Shown here piece after piece: positions 1 through 7,537 of a stretch of 16,652 nucleotides of DNA (positions within the stretch are counted from its first letter, which is position 1; each line of letters opens with the position of its first letter). The position numbers and the translations under genes were made by a program. The DNA lies in the NCBI GenBank assembly GCA_023267315.1, contig JAHFNN010000012.1, positions 1 through 16,652 of the forward strand, written 5' to 3'. The stretch comes from Candidatus Nomurabacteria bacterium. Lineage in GTDB: Bacteria; Patescibacteriota; Minisyncoccia; Phycocordibacterales; UBA9973. The notes beneath the pieces were generated by a model. The model did not search any database and was not told where the DNA came from. It saw only the letters and a program-made list of their open reading frames with translations.

Positions 1-2
1 CG

Positions 3-1130
3 CGAGAAATCGATAAAACTCCAGCTGCAATGGAACTTATTTTTTCAAATGCACTCTACCATTCTTCAAAGAAAGGATTGTGGGAGACGTGGTGGCAAGG
101 TGCCGTGCGTTTCTTTTTCTCACTTGAGATTACTTCTATTGATGGGCAGGTTCATTTTTATATCCGTACACCATCTCGTATTCGACAACTCGTAGAAACG
201 CAAATTTACGCACAGTATCCACAAGCAGTAGTCACTGAGGCAGAAGACTACTCACTTAAGGTGCCTCATTATTCTGATACGTGTGGGTGGTATATGTGGG
301 GATGTGAATTTGGGCTCGAAAAGTATAGCGCCTTACCGATAGCTACGTATGTAGATTTTGGTCTTGATAAAATGGGCACAAAAGAAGAGTTTAAAGTGGA
401 TCCGATCACTGCAATGATTGAATACTTAGGCTCACTTCAAAAAGGTGAACAAATATGGATTCAAATAATAATTCGTGCCAAGGGAATTGGATATGAAGCA
501 GAACATAAACATGGAACAATGTTTTCTCATAGTAATTGGGTGGATGAAGCAAATGAATATATCCTTAAAATGTTGAAACCGTATACTCGAGAACACTTGC
601 TTCCTCATGGAGGTACTGCGATAGAAATCCGTACCCCGGATACACTTAAGGATGATGTTGAGGCTATTAAACGTAAAATCCAAAAAATGGGTTTTGATAC
701 TGGGATTCGTGTGGTGGCAATGGCAGATCAGCGGTACGTGAGCCAGGATCAGTTTAATAATCTTCGTCGTTCATCACGTCTCTTGTTCCGTCAGTACGGA
801 AATCCTGATACGAATTCTTTTATGCGTTTACACTCGACTCAGTATGATTATCCATGGGCAGACCCTTCGGGGAAATTGCTTGCGCAGATGAAAGAACGAC
901 ATCTTGAACGGTACCGTTTGAGAAATTTCTTCTATCCAAAACTCCGTTATATGTATAATTATCCGTTTCCATTATCATTTTTTTACCCAGCATACGCTCC
1001 GGAACCATTCACATTGAATGTTGAAGAACTTGCGACAATTTTCCACTTCCCAGGAATGGTCTCAGAAACACCTACATTCAAGCGTGTTGAATCCAAGACC
1101 GCAAAGCCGCCAGCTAATCTTCCTTCGTAA
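3..1130 (+). CDS. CPR-type conserved protein, 5' end missing; resembles the N-terminal region of DUF87/TraG-like ATPase proteins
   Basis: The reading frame is open to the left edge (first full codon at 3), and the codons before the ATG at 30 read like protein (REIDKTPAAMEL), so that ATG is probably internal and the true start lies outside. The visible part has about 375 residues. Segments such as FSLEITSIDGQVHFYIRT, ETQIYAQYPQA and the C-terminal ELATIFHFPG...PPANLPS match my memory of a family common in Parcubacteria, where a similar region often precedes a P-loop ATPase of the DUF87/TraG type. Here the protein stops right after PPANLPS and no Walker motif follows, so either the ATPase is a separate gene or this is a stand-alone version. 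Any membrane segments would lie upstream. mltG starts 3 nt after the stop, suggesting co-transcription. Molecular function is unknown; family recognition is from memory. Confidence 0.75.
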   Translation, partial: REIDKTPAAMELIFSNALYHSSKKGLWETWWQGAVRFFFSLEITSIDGQVHFYIRTPSRIRQLVETQIYAQYPQAVVTEAEDYSLKVPHYSDTCGWYMWGCEFGLEKYSALPIATYVDFGLDKMGTKEEFKVDPITAMIEYLGSLQKGEQIWIQIIIRAKGIGYEAEHKHGTMFSHSNWVDEANEYILKMLKPYTREHLLPHGGTAIEIRTPDTLKDDVEAIKRKIQKMGFDTGIRVVAMADQRYVSQDQFNNLRRSSRLLFRQYGNPDTNSFMRLHSTQYDYPWADPSGKLLAQMKERHLERYRLRNFFYPKLRYMYNYPFPLSFFYPAYAPEPFTLNVEELATIFHFPGMVSETPTFKRVESKTAKPPANLPS

Positions 1131-1133
1131 ATT

Positions 1134-2150
1134 ATGGACGGCATCTATCAAACCAAAAAAGAAGAGGTGTATTTTGATTTTGGAGAAACAAAAAATACTC
1201 GACCGTTTTTTAAAAAAAAGAGATTTTATGGTCTCATCATCATTTTGCTTGGCGGTATTGCCTTGTACTTTTTTTTCATACGAGCACCACGAGATTTCCC
1301 TGTAGATACCACGTTTACTGTTTCGGAAGGTGACAGCTTGCTACATTTGGGGCGTGAATTAAAAAGTGCTTCGCTTATTCAATCACCGGCGATGTTTGAG
1401 TCATTGGTGGTACTCATGGGTGGTGAGAAGCGAATCGCTCCCGGAGAATATTTTATTGAATCGCCAATGTCTGTGTTTGGAATTGCAGAGACGTTTACAA
1501 AACGCAATCATAATATTGCGCAGATAAAAATAACTATTCCAGAAGGTTCATCGCGAGAAGACATTGCCTCAATCATCTCTGGTAAGATCCCGATGTTTAA
1601 TCAAAAAGTATTTCTTGATGATACAAAAAATGATGAAGGATATCTTTTCCCCGATACATATTTTTTCTTTCCAAAAACCAAAATTGAATCAATTGTCACT
1701 ATTATGAAAAATACATTCAATGCAAAAATTGTTCCGCTCACCGATGATATAAAATCTTCCGGACATACACTTTCTGAAATAATCATAATGGCATCAATTT
1801 TAGAAAAGGAAGCAAATACAGATCAAGATCGTGCGATTGTTTCAGGTATCTTATGGAAGCGAATCACGCAGGGGATGCCACTACAAGTTGATGCGCCATT
1901 TTATTTCTTATATGGAAAACAAAGTAGTGAGCTTACCATAAAAGATTTACAGAAAGACTCACCGTACAATACCTATACGCGAAAGGGATTACCAATCGGA
2001 CCTATCGGAAATCCGGGACTTGATGCAATACGAGATGCTATTCATCCACAAGCGAGCGAGTATCTCTTTTACTTAAGCGATAAAACAGGTGTAATTCATT
2101 TTGCTAAAACATTTGAAGAACATAAAAAGAATAAGCTAAAGTATCTCTAA
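1134..2150 (+). CDS. mltG: Endolytic murein transglycosylase MltG (YceG-like)
   Basis: MltG cleaves nascent peptidoglycan glycan strands in the periplasm or cell wall and sets their length. The 338 residues match the usual length (about 340). Visible parts are a basic cytoplasmic tail (1-30), one membrane anchor (about 32-50, LIIILLGGIALYFFF), a LysM-like subdomain (about 55-125) and the YceG catalytic domain with EGYLFPDTY (168-176), ASILEKEA (220-227) and GLPIGPIGNPG (285-295). E224 aligns with the catalytic glutamate of E. coli MltG. The C-terminal FYLSDKTGVIHFAKTFEEH (312-330) is typical of the family. The ATG at 1134 is the first in frame after the upstream stop and gives the expected short tail before the anchor. 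No Shine-Dalgarno site is visible, and the 3-nt gap suggests read-through from the upstream gene. The identification is secure. Confidence 0.96.
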   Translation: MDGIYQTKKEEVYFDFGETKNTRPFFKKKRFYGLIIILLGGIALYFFFIRAPRDFPVDTTFTVSEGDSLLHLGRELKSASLIQSPAMFESLVVLMGGEKRIAPGEYFIESPMSVFGIAETFTKRNHNIAQIKITIPEGSSREDIASIISGKIPMFNQKVFLDDTKNDEGYLFPDTYFFFPKTKIESIVTIMKNTFNAKIVPLTDDIKSSGHTLSEIIIMASILEKEANTDQDRAIVSGILWKRITQGMPLQVDAPFYFLYGKQSSELTIKDLQKDSPYNTYTRKGLPIGPIGNPGLDAIRDAIHPQASEYLFYLSDKTGVIHFAKTFEEHKKNKLKYL

Positions 2151-2170
2151 TTTTTCTAATTACTATAAAC

Positions 2171-2728
2171 ATGACTCAAATAAAAAAACATCAGCTTGCG
2201 TTTATCGATACGGAGACAACAGGCTTAAATACGGAGATGCATGAACTTATTGAAATCGGTGTTGTCCTCGTCTCACAAGAATGGCAGGGAACTACACCGG
2301 TATTTAAAGTTGTGGAAGAATTCGAAGTGAAAATTATTCCAGAACATATTGAGAATGCTGATCCAGTGGCACTCAAGGTTAATGGCTATGATCCGAAGGA
2401 TTGGATAGGGGCGATACCACTTGCAGATGCAATGGAGCTTTTTGCCAAAAAAACAGAAGATGCCATCATGATAGCTCATAATGTGACATTCGATAGTGCA
2501 TTTATAGATAAGGCGTTTCAAAAAACAGGAGTTATTAATAAAATGCATTACCATCGCCTTGATACGATATCAATGGCCTTTGCGAAGCTACACCTAGATG
2601 AGATCGTTGATAAGTACTCATTACGATTTTTGTGTGAATATTTTAAGATAGAGAATACTCGTGAACACAGCGCACTTCCAGATGCTCGAGCAACCTTTGA
2701 ACTGTACAAAAAGGTCCTGGCGTTGTAA
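2171..2728 (+). CDS. DnaQ-like DEDDh 3'-5' exonuclease
   Basis: A 185-residue single-domain exonuclease of the DEDDh superfamily (RNase T / DNA polymerase III epsilon type). All three Exo motifs are visible: FIDTETTGL with D13 and E15 (ExoI), IAHNVTFDSAF with D108 (ExoII), and HSALPDARAT with H166 and D171 (ExoIII). These acidic residues bind the two metal ions that hydrolyse 3'-terminal nucleotides. No helicase, UvrC or polymerase domain is attached, so it could be a proofreading epsilon subunit, an oligoribonuclease-like enzyme or a repair nuclease; the sequence alone does not decide. It sits 20 nt after mltG and 11 nt before mnmA with no terminator, so it is probably part of the same transcript. 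No Shine-Dalgarno site precedes the ATG. Confidence 0.9.
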   Translation: MTQIKKHQLAFIDTETTGLNTEMHELIEIGVVLVSQEWQGTTPVFKVVEEFEVKIIPEHIENADPVALKVNGYDPKDWIGAIPLADAMELFAKKTEDAIMIAHNVTFDSAFIDKAFQKTGVINKMHYHRLDTISMAFAKLHLDEIVDKYSLRFLCEYFKIENTREHSALPDARATFELYKKVLAL

Positions 2729-2739
2729 GCTCTTTTTGC

Positions 2740-3843
2740 ATGCAGAAAAAGAAGCAATCTATCAAAATTAAGAAACCACTTGTATTTGTGGGGGTCTCTG
2801 GCGGAGTTGATTCGTCGGTGTCTCTTGCGTTACTTCAAAAACAAGGCTTTGACGTCGTTGGTGTTTTTATTCGTACGTGGACTCCTGATTTTATTGAATG
2901 CACCTGGAAAGATGAACGCAGAGATGCAATGCGTGTTTGTGCACACTTGGGCGTCCCATTTTTGGAATGTAATCTAGAGAAAGAATACAAAGAAGGAGTT
3001 GCAGACTATATGATTCGAGAATATCAGAATGGCCGTACACCCAACCCTGATGTCATGTGCAATAAAGAGGTTAAATTTGGCGCATTTTTGAAATGGGCGC
3101 TCGAGAAAGGAGCCGTATATATTGCCACTGGTCACTACGCGCAAGTTGATAATCACGATGGGCGGTATGTACTTAAAATTGGAACGGATGCGTCAAAAGA
3201 CCAAGCATACTTCTTATGGATGCTCACTCAGAAAGAATTACAGCACGTGTTATTTCCTGTGGGACATTTAGAAAAGAAACAGGTACGTGTTCTTGCAAAG
3301 AAATTTAAACTTCCGGTTGCTGAAAAGAAAGATAGCCAAGGGGTCTGCTTTTTGGGAATGCTCGATATGAAAGATTTTCTTGCACATTATATAGATACCA
3401 AACAGGGTGATGTATTGGACACTGATGGTGCGGTTATTGGATATCATGATGGTGCGGTTCTGTATACGTTGGGTGAGCGGCATGGATTTACTATTACCAA
3501 AAAGGGAACTCATGATGAAAGATATTATGTTGTTGCAAAAGATATAGAAAAAAATACTATCACCGTTGCACATAAAATACAGAAAGAAACTGTAACGGGA
3601 AAAGAGGGGCGAGAAATCGATGTACAGGATTGTAATTGGATTTCAAATATTCCCAAAAAAGATATTGCATACACGGCGCAGATTAGATATCACGGTGAAA
3701 TGATTCCGTGTCGACTACTAAACATTGATATCACAAAAAATACTGCACAAGTTTCATTTTCTAAAAAAACAATCGTCGCTAAAGGACAATCAATCGTGTT
3801 ATATTCAAAAAATGAGTGCTTGGGTGGTGGTGTTGTGGCTTAG
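2740..3843 (+). CDS. mnmA: tRNA-specific 2-thiouridylase MnmA
   Basis: MnmA adds sulfur to C2 of the wobble uridine (U34) of tRNA-Lys, -Glu and -Gln, using ATP and a persulfide sulfur donor. The 367 residues match the family length. The N-terminal PP-loop SGGVDSS (20-26) binds ATP. NPDVMCNKEVKF (102-113) carries the first catalytic cysteine, C107, and DSQGVCFLG (198-206) the second, C203. YTLGERHGF (242-250) is a slightly altered form of the usual YTxGQRxGL, and the protein ends in the typical GGGVVA. A basic 12-residue N-terminal extension precedes the catalytic domain. It follows the exonuclease by 11 nt. The stop is TAG. No terminator is obvious before the mgtC promoter. Confidence 0.96.
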   Translation: MQKKKQSIKIKKPLVFVGVSGGVDSSVSLALLQKQGFDVVGVFIRTWTPDFIECTWKDERRDAMRVCAHLGVPFLECNLEKEYKEGVADYMIREYQNGRTPNPDVMCNKEVKFGAFLKWALEKGAVYIATGHYAQVDNHDGRYVLKIGTDASKDQAYFLWMLTQKELQHVLFPVGHLEKKQVRVLAKKFKLPVAEKKDSQGVCFLGMLDMKDFLAHYIDTKQGDVLDTDGAVIGYHDGAVLYTLGERHGFTITKKGTHDERYYVVAKDIEKNTITVAHKIQKETVTGKEGREIDVQDCNWISNIPKKDIAYTAQIRYHGEMIPCRLLNIDITKNTAQVSFSKKTIVAKGQSIVLYSKNECLGGGVVA

Positions 3844-3858
3844 ATATCAACAGTATAA

Positions 3859-3894
3859 CTTTCAAATTGTATTGTGTGATGTACAATAGAATAT
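3859..3894 (+). promoter_or_regulatory. Promoter for the mgtC-family gene, predicted leaderless
   Basis: A -10 box TACAAT (3882-3887) is followed by exactly 7 nt and then the ATG at 3895. A weak -35 (CTTTCA, 3859-3864) lies 17 bp upstream. Transcription would start at about the A of the ATG. An inverted repeat TATTGT/ACAATA (3870-3875, 3883-3888) overlaps the -10 and could be an operator, but it may be chance. Confidence 0.5.
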
Positions 3895-4389
3895 ATGGAA
3901 AACTTACTTACTCCTGAAGTTGTTGCGCTTATTACTCGTTTATCTATTGCAATGTTGCTGGGAATGATTATTGGCGTCGAGCGAATCGTCGCACACAAGA
4001 CTGCCGGTATGCGTACCTACGCACTTGTTTCAATGGGCGCAGCCCTTTTTGTTCTTGTTTCGGAAAATATTGCACTTCTGTATCAAGGTGGTTCTAGTTT
4101 TAATCTCGCAGCAATTCCTGCCGCTATAGTTTCTGGAATCGGATTTTTAGGAGCTGGTATGATTATTTTCAAAGAAACACGGCTTATTGGACTAACTACA
4201 GCAACCGGTATTTGGGTTTCAGCTGGTATTGGCATGGCTGCAGGTTTTGGTTTATTCTCGCTCGCCATCATTGCCACACTACTCACACTTTTTATCTTTA
4301 TTGTGCTCTGGTTTGTAGAGAAATGGATAAAAGAATTACCGATGGTGGAAAAAGATACGTATCCTGATGATGGAATCAATACTCGCTAA
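3895..4389 (+). CDS. MgtC/SapB family membrane protein, short form
   Basis: A 164-residue polytopic inner-membrane protein. Two family signatures are clear: GMIIGVERIVAHKTAGMRTYALVSMG (23-48) and the glycine-rich GIGFLGAGMIIF (81-92) followed by GLTTATGIWVSAGIGMAAGFG (99-119). About four to five membrane segments are visible (10-28, 42-62, 72-92, 100-120, 122-143). Classical MgtC proteins (about 225-230 aa) carry a soluble ACT-like C-terminal domain; here the protein ends soon after the last helix (KELPMVEKDTYPDDG), so that domain is absent. MgtC proteins are linked to low-magnesium growth and inhibition of F1Fo ATP synthase in pathogens; the function of short forms is uncertain. It stands alone between its own promoter and a terminator. 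Confidence 0.9.
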   Translation: MENLLTPEVVALITRLSIAMLLGMIIGVERIVAHKTAGMRTYALVSMGAALFVLVSENIALLYQGGSSFNLAAIPAAIVSGIGFLGAGMIIFKETRLIGLTTATGIWVSAGIGMAAGFGLFSLAIIATLLTLFIFIVLWFVEKWIKELPMVEKDTYPDDGINTR

Positions 4390-4398
4390 TACTCTTAC

Positions 4399-4424
4399 AA
4401 TGCCCTAGAAATAGGGCATTTTTT
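4399..4424 (+). terminator. Intrinsic terminator after the mgtC-family gene
   Basis: A perfect 9-bp stem, AATGCCCTA (4399-4407) with TAGGGCATT (4412-4420), closes a GAAA loop (GNRA tetraloop) and runs into six Ts counting the stem end (4419-4424). It starts 9 nt after the mgtC stop, and the next promoter's -10 begins only 5 nt after the T tract. Confidence 0.9.
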
Positions 4425-4425
4425 C

Positions 4426-4441
4426 TGGTATAATTTGCTCC
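4426..4441 (+). promoter_or_regulatory. Extended -10 promoter for alaS, predicted leaderless
   Basis: TGGTATAAT (4426-4434) is a perfect extended -10 element, followed by 7 nt and the alaS ATG at 4442. The -35 position falls inside the upstream terminator hairpin and is not consensus, which an extended -10 can tolerate. The predicted start site coincides with the ATG. No Shine-Dalgarno site is present. Confidence 0.75.
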
Positions 4442-6271
4442 ATGCATTCAGAAGAAATCCGAAAAAAATTCCTCGCCTTTTTTGAGAAACGAGGACATAA
4501 AGTTGTTCCATCGGCTTCACTCATACCTGAAAATGACCCATCGGTACTTTTCAATACTGCCGGGATGCAACCACTCGTACCGTATCTTTTAGGTCAAAAA
4601 CACCCACTTGGTAATCGTATTGTAAATGTTCAGAAGTGTGTACGCACTGGCGATCTTGATGATATTGGCGACAATCGCCATTTTTCTTTTTTTGAAATGA
4701 TGGGTAATTGGTCGCTCGGGGATTATTTCAAAGAAGAAGCAATCAAATGGAGCTATGAATTTCTCACTTCAAAAGAAGAAGGCTTAGGACTTGATCCTAC
4801 ACGCCTCTACATAACTGTATTTGCAGGTGATGAGAACGCTCCTGAAGACATCGAGTCGCGCGCACTCTGGCAGAGCGTTGGAGTTTCAAATGAACGGATC
4901 TATTCATTGGGAGCCGATGATAACTGGTGGAGTCCAGGTGATAATGGTCCATGTGGTCCATGCAGTGAGATGTTTTACGATGTTACTGGCACGGTCGGTG
5001 AACTTTCGAAAGAACAATTCGTTGAAGCGGTAAAAAAAGAAGATGTCATCGAAATCTGGAATGATGTGTTCATGGAATATGAGAAGAAAGATGGCAAAGT
5101 TGTCGGTAAACTCGCACAAAAAAATGTAGATACTGGTGCGGGTCTTGAACGTATGACCGCGGTGCTTCAGGGAAAGAAGACGGCATATGAAACAGATATA
5201 TTTAAAGAGGCTTTAGAAAAAATAAAAAATGATCGCCCTAAAATATTAGGTTCGGAAGAGCAAATAATAAAAGCTGAAAGAATTGTTTTAGATCACTTTA
5301 GAACAGTTCTATTTTTAGCAGCAGATGGAGTTGTGCCTTCTAATAAAGGAGCTGGATATATAATGCGCAGGTTACTTAGAAGAGGAATTGTTTATTTTAG
5401 AAAAATTTCGTTTGTTTACCTTGAACATTATGCTCAGCTTCTGGATGTCTGTGTAGGTTTTTATGGAAACATTTATCCTGAGTTGAAAGCAGTAAAAGAA
5501 AATGGTTACAAAATAATTTTTGATGAAATAAATCAATTTCAAAATAGTCTTGAGAATGGTTTAAAAGAATTTGAAAAGTTAGAAAAAAGACGTTTTTGGG
5601 GAATTAATGGAGCCGAAGGCGAGAAAATGATGATTATTTTGGGACAAGATGCCTTTGATCTTTGGCAGACATATGGATTTCCAATTGAACTTACAATAGA
5701 ATTAGCAACCGAAAGAAATATGAAGGTTGATGTGCCTACTTTTGATTTTTTAATGAAACAACACCAGGAGAAATCTCGCACTGCATCTTCGGGGATGTTT
5801 AAAGGTGGCCTTGCAAATACGAATGAAAAAACAGTTCGTCTTCACACTGCCCATCACTTACTTCTTGCGGCACTTCAGGAAAAATTCGGTAAACAAGTGA
5901 AGCAGCGTGGATCAAATATTACTGAAGAGCGCCTGCGTATGGATTTCGTGTTTGATCGTAAAATTACCGATGAAGAAAAGAAAGAACTCGAAGCACAAGT
6001 AAATACTTGGATTAATGAAGCACACCCTGTCGTTCGTAGAGAAATGCCACTTGCTGAAGCGGAAAAACTAGGAGCCGAAATGGAATTCGGCGCAAAATAC
6101 CCGGATATGGTTTCCGTGTACATGATTGGAAAATCTGATGACAAAATACTTTCAAAAGAATTTTGTGGTGGTCCGCATGTGACAAATACGAAAGAACTCG
6201 GACACTTTAAAATACAGAAAGAAGAGGCCTCCTCTCAAGGAGTACGAAGAATCAAAGCTGTGCTCGAATAA
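4442..6271 (+). CDS. alaS: Alanyl-tRNA synthetase, short form without C-Ala domain
   Basis: Charges tRNA-Ala and clears mischarged Ser/Gly-tRNA-Ala. Domains in order: class II catalytic core (about 1-245, with FNTAGMQPLVPYLLG at 37-51 and GDNGPCGPCSE at 166-176), tRNA-recognition region (about 250-445), and editing domain with HTAHH (H468, H472) and CGGPH (C575, H579), the four zinc/editing ligands. The protein ends at 609 residues; the C-terminal oligomerisation/C-Ala domain of the 876-aa E. coli enzyme is missing, as I recall for many CPR AlaRS. Codons for residues about 250-440 differ sharply from the rest: 8 of 11 Arg codons are AGA/AGG against 2 of 19 elsewhere, with many TTA and ATA codons and about 31% GC against about 43% in the flanks. 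The frame is intact, so the enzyme is probably functional. Confidence 0.97.
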   Translation: MHSEEIRKKFLAFFEKRGHKVVPSASLIPENDPSVLFNTAGMQPLVPYLLGQKHPLGNRIVNVQKCVRTGDLDDIGDNRHFSFFEMMGNWSLGDYFKEEAIKWSYEFLTSKEEGLGLDPTRLYITVFAGDENAPEDIESRALWQSVGVSNERIYSLGADDNWWSPGDNGPCGPCSEMFYDVTGTVGELSKEQFVEAVKKEDVIEIWNDVFMEYEKKDGKVVGKLAQKNVDTGAGLERMTAVLQGKKTAYETDIFKEALEKIKNDRPKILGSEEQIIKAERIVLDHFRTVLFLAADGVVPSNKGAGYIMRRLLRRGIVYFRKISFVYLEHYAQLLDVCVGFYGNIYPELKAVKENGYKIIFDEINQFQNSLENGLKEFEKLEKRRFWGINGAEGEKMMIILGQDAFDLWQTYGFPIELTIELATERNMKVDVPTFDFLMKQHQEKSRTASSGMFKGGLANTNEKTVRLHTAHHLLLAALQEKFGKQVKQRGSNITEERLRMDFVFDRKITDEEKKELEAQVNTWINEAHPVVRREMPLAEAEKLGAEMEFGAKYPDMVSVYMIGKSDDKILSKEFCGGPHVTNTKELGHFKIQKEEASSQGVRRIKAVLE

Positions 6272-6299
6272 TTTTGCGTATCAAAAAATAAATACTGTG

Positions 6300-6339
6300 T
6301 ACAAAAATACAGAAGTAGTGTTGCTTCTGTATTTTTGTA
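6300..6339 (+). terminator. Terminator hairpin after alaS
   Basis: A perfect 16-bp inverted repeat (6300-6315 with 6324-6339) and an 8-nt loop. The core ATACAGAAG/CTTCTGTAT is followed by TTTTT, paired with an upstream A tract, as in bidirectional A/T-tract terminators. It lies 28 nt after the alaS stop and ends one base before the next gene's -10 box. Confidence 0.85.
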
Positions 6340-6340
6340 G

Positions 6341-6353
6341 TATAATTTCCTAT
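6341..6353 (+). promoter_or_regulatory. Promoter -10 for the ASKHA gene, predicted leaderless
   Basis: A consensus TATAAT (6341-6346) with 7 nt before the ATG at 6354. The -35 region lies in the loop and 3' arm of the alaS terminator hairpin and is poor (GTGTTG at 6318-6323, 17-bp spacing). Start-site geometry is the same as at alaS and mgtC. Confidence 0.65.
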
Positions 6354-7535
6354 ATGTCGTTTTTTGGAAAGAAGCCGACTCCGAAAAAAATAGTAGCCGT
6401 GTTGGATATTGGTAGCGCCTCTGTAGGTGGAGCGCTCGTTTCAATTCCCGAACAAAACTCTCATGAAAAACCGGAGATACTTTTTGCGACTCGACAACCA
6501 CTCTACTATCAAAACGAACTCAACTTTGAGACATTTCTTGCAGCAATGCTCCAGTCTCTTGATACCGTACTCGGCAAACTTCGTGAATCAGGTGAAGGTA
6601 TTCCTTCTCGGGTACATACGATACTTGCTGCACCATGGTACGCATCGCAAACGCGAATCGTTAAATACGCAAAGAATGTTGATTTTGTTTTTTCTGACAA
6701 ACTGTGGAGTGAGTTAGTTGAAAAAGAAAGTCGAGCCTTTGAAGAAGTGTTTCTCAAGCAATATAGTGAAATGGGTGACAAGGCCCGGATTATTGAAGGG
6801 AAGAATATCAATATCCTCTTGAATGGGTATCCATCAAAAGACCCGATTGGCAAAAAGACTCGCGAAGTGGAGCTTTCTCTGTATTTGAGTATTAGCTCGG
6901 AAGAGGTGACTACCAATATCGAAGAGCGAATCAATACAGTCTTCAAATCACCAATCACATTCTCATCATTCCTATTCAATCTCTTTGCTGTCGCGCGAGA
7001 CATCTTTCCGAATGAATCCAATTTTATCGTGGCGGATATTGGAGGAGAAGTTACTGATGTTGGAGTTGCGAAAAATGATGTACTTCTCGATACTGCGTCA
7101 TTTCCATATGGCACCAACATGTTGGCACGCACGTTATCTTCAAAATTAGATCTCTCAAAACACGAAACATCTGCGTATTTGCATCTATATATGGAAGGAA
7201 AACTTGAAAAGAGAATGCACGCACGCGTTGATCGTGTATTGGAGAAAGTTCGCAAAGAATGGCTCATGCAATTTGCAAAAACACTCGATGCAATGTCTAA
7301 AGATCTCTCGCTACCGTCAACTATTTTTCTCACCACAGATGAAGAAATATTGCAGTGGTTTGGTGATACCGCGCTTCGTGAAGAATTTGCACAATATACA
7401 CATACCAATCGTCCATTTTCTGTTATACTAGTGAACAAGAGGGTTCTCGCCCCGTATCTACTTGTAGATGGAGGCGTGCGCCGAGATCTCTTTCTTATGT
7501 TAGAAACTTTATTTATTAATAAACACCATAGATAA
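6354..7535 (+). CDS. FtsA/PilM-like actin-fold (ASKHA) ATPase
   Basis: 393 residues. VLDIGSASVGGAL (16-28) fits the phosphate-1 loop and FIVADIGGEVTDVGV (224-238) the phosphate-2 loop of ASKHA ATPases such as FtsA, PilM and MreB. The adenosine motif is not obvious; IFLTTDEEILQWF (324-336) sits near where it is expected. Low conservation makes it neither a clear FtsA (no typical 1C domain or C-terminal membrane helix seen) nor a clear PilM. I chose the ATG at 6354 because it follows TATAAT by 7 nt and the conserved part begins at once; an upstream GTG at 6297 would translate through the alaS terminator hairpin. The next gene, a bitopic membrane protein, starts 2 nt after the stop, so the two are probably translated together and act together at the membrane, possibly like PilM with PilN. 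Confidence 0.8.
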   Translation: MSFFGKKPTPKKIVAVLDIGSASVGGALVSIPEQNSHEKPEILFATRQPLYYQNELNFETFLAAMLQSLDTVLGKLRESGEGIPSRVHTILAAPWYASQTRIVKYAKNVDFVFSDKLWSELVEKESRAFEEVFLKQYSEMGDKARIIEGKNINILLNGYPSKDPIGKKTREVELSLYLSISSEEVTTNIEERINTVFKSPITFSSFLFNLFAVARDIFPNESNFIVADIGGEVTDVGVAKNDVLLDTASFPYGTNMLARTLSSKLDLSKHETSAYLHLYMEGKLEKRMHARVDRVLEKVRKEWLMQFAKTLDAMSKDLSLPSTIFLTTDEEILQWFGDTALREEFAQYTHTNRPFSVILVNKRVLAPYLLVDGGVRRDLFLMLETLFINKHHR

Positions 7536-7537
7536 TT

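Noticed and set aside
1018..1305. 95-codon open frame overlapping the end of the first gene and mltG
   Set aside because: It overlaps two well-supported genes in another frame and has no recognisable features.
6297..6353. N-terminal extension of the ASKHA gene from a GTG at 6297
   Set aside because: It would translate through the alaS terminator hairpin and the TATAAT box; the ATG at 6354 begins the conserved sequence.
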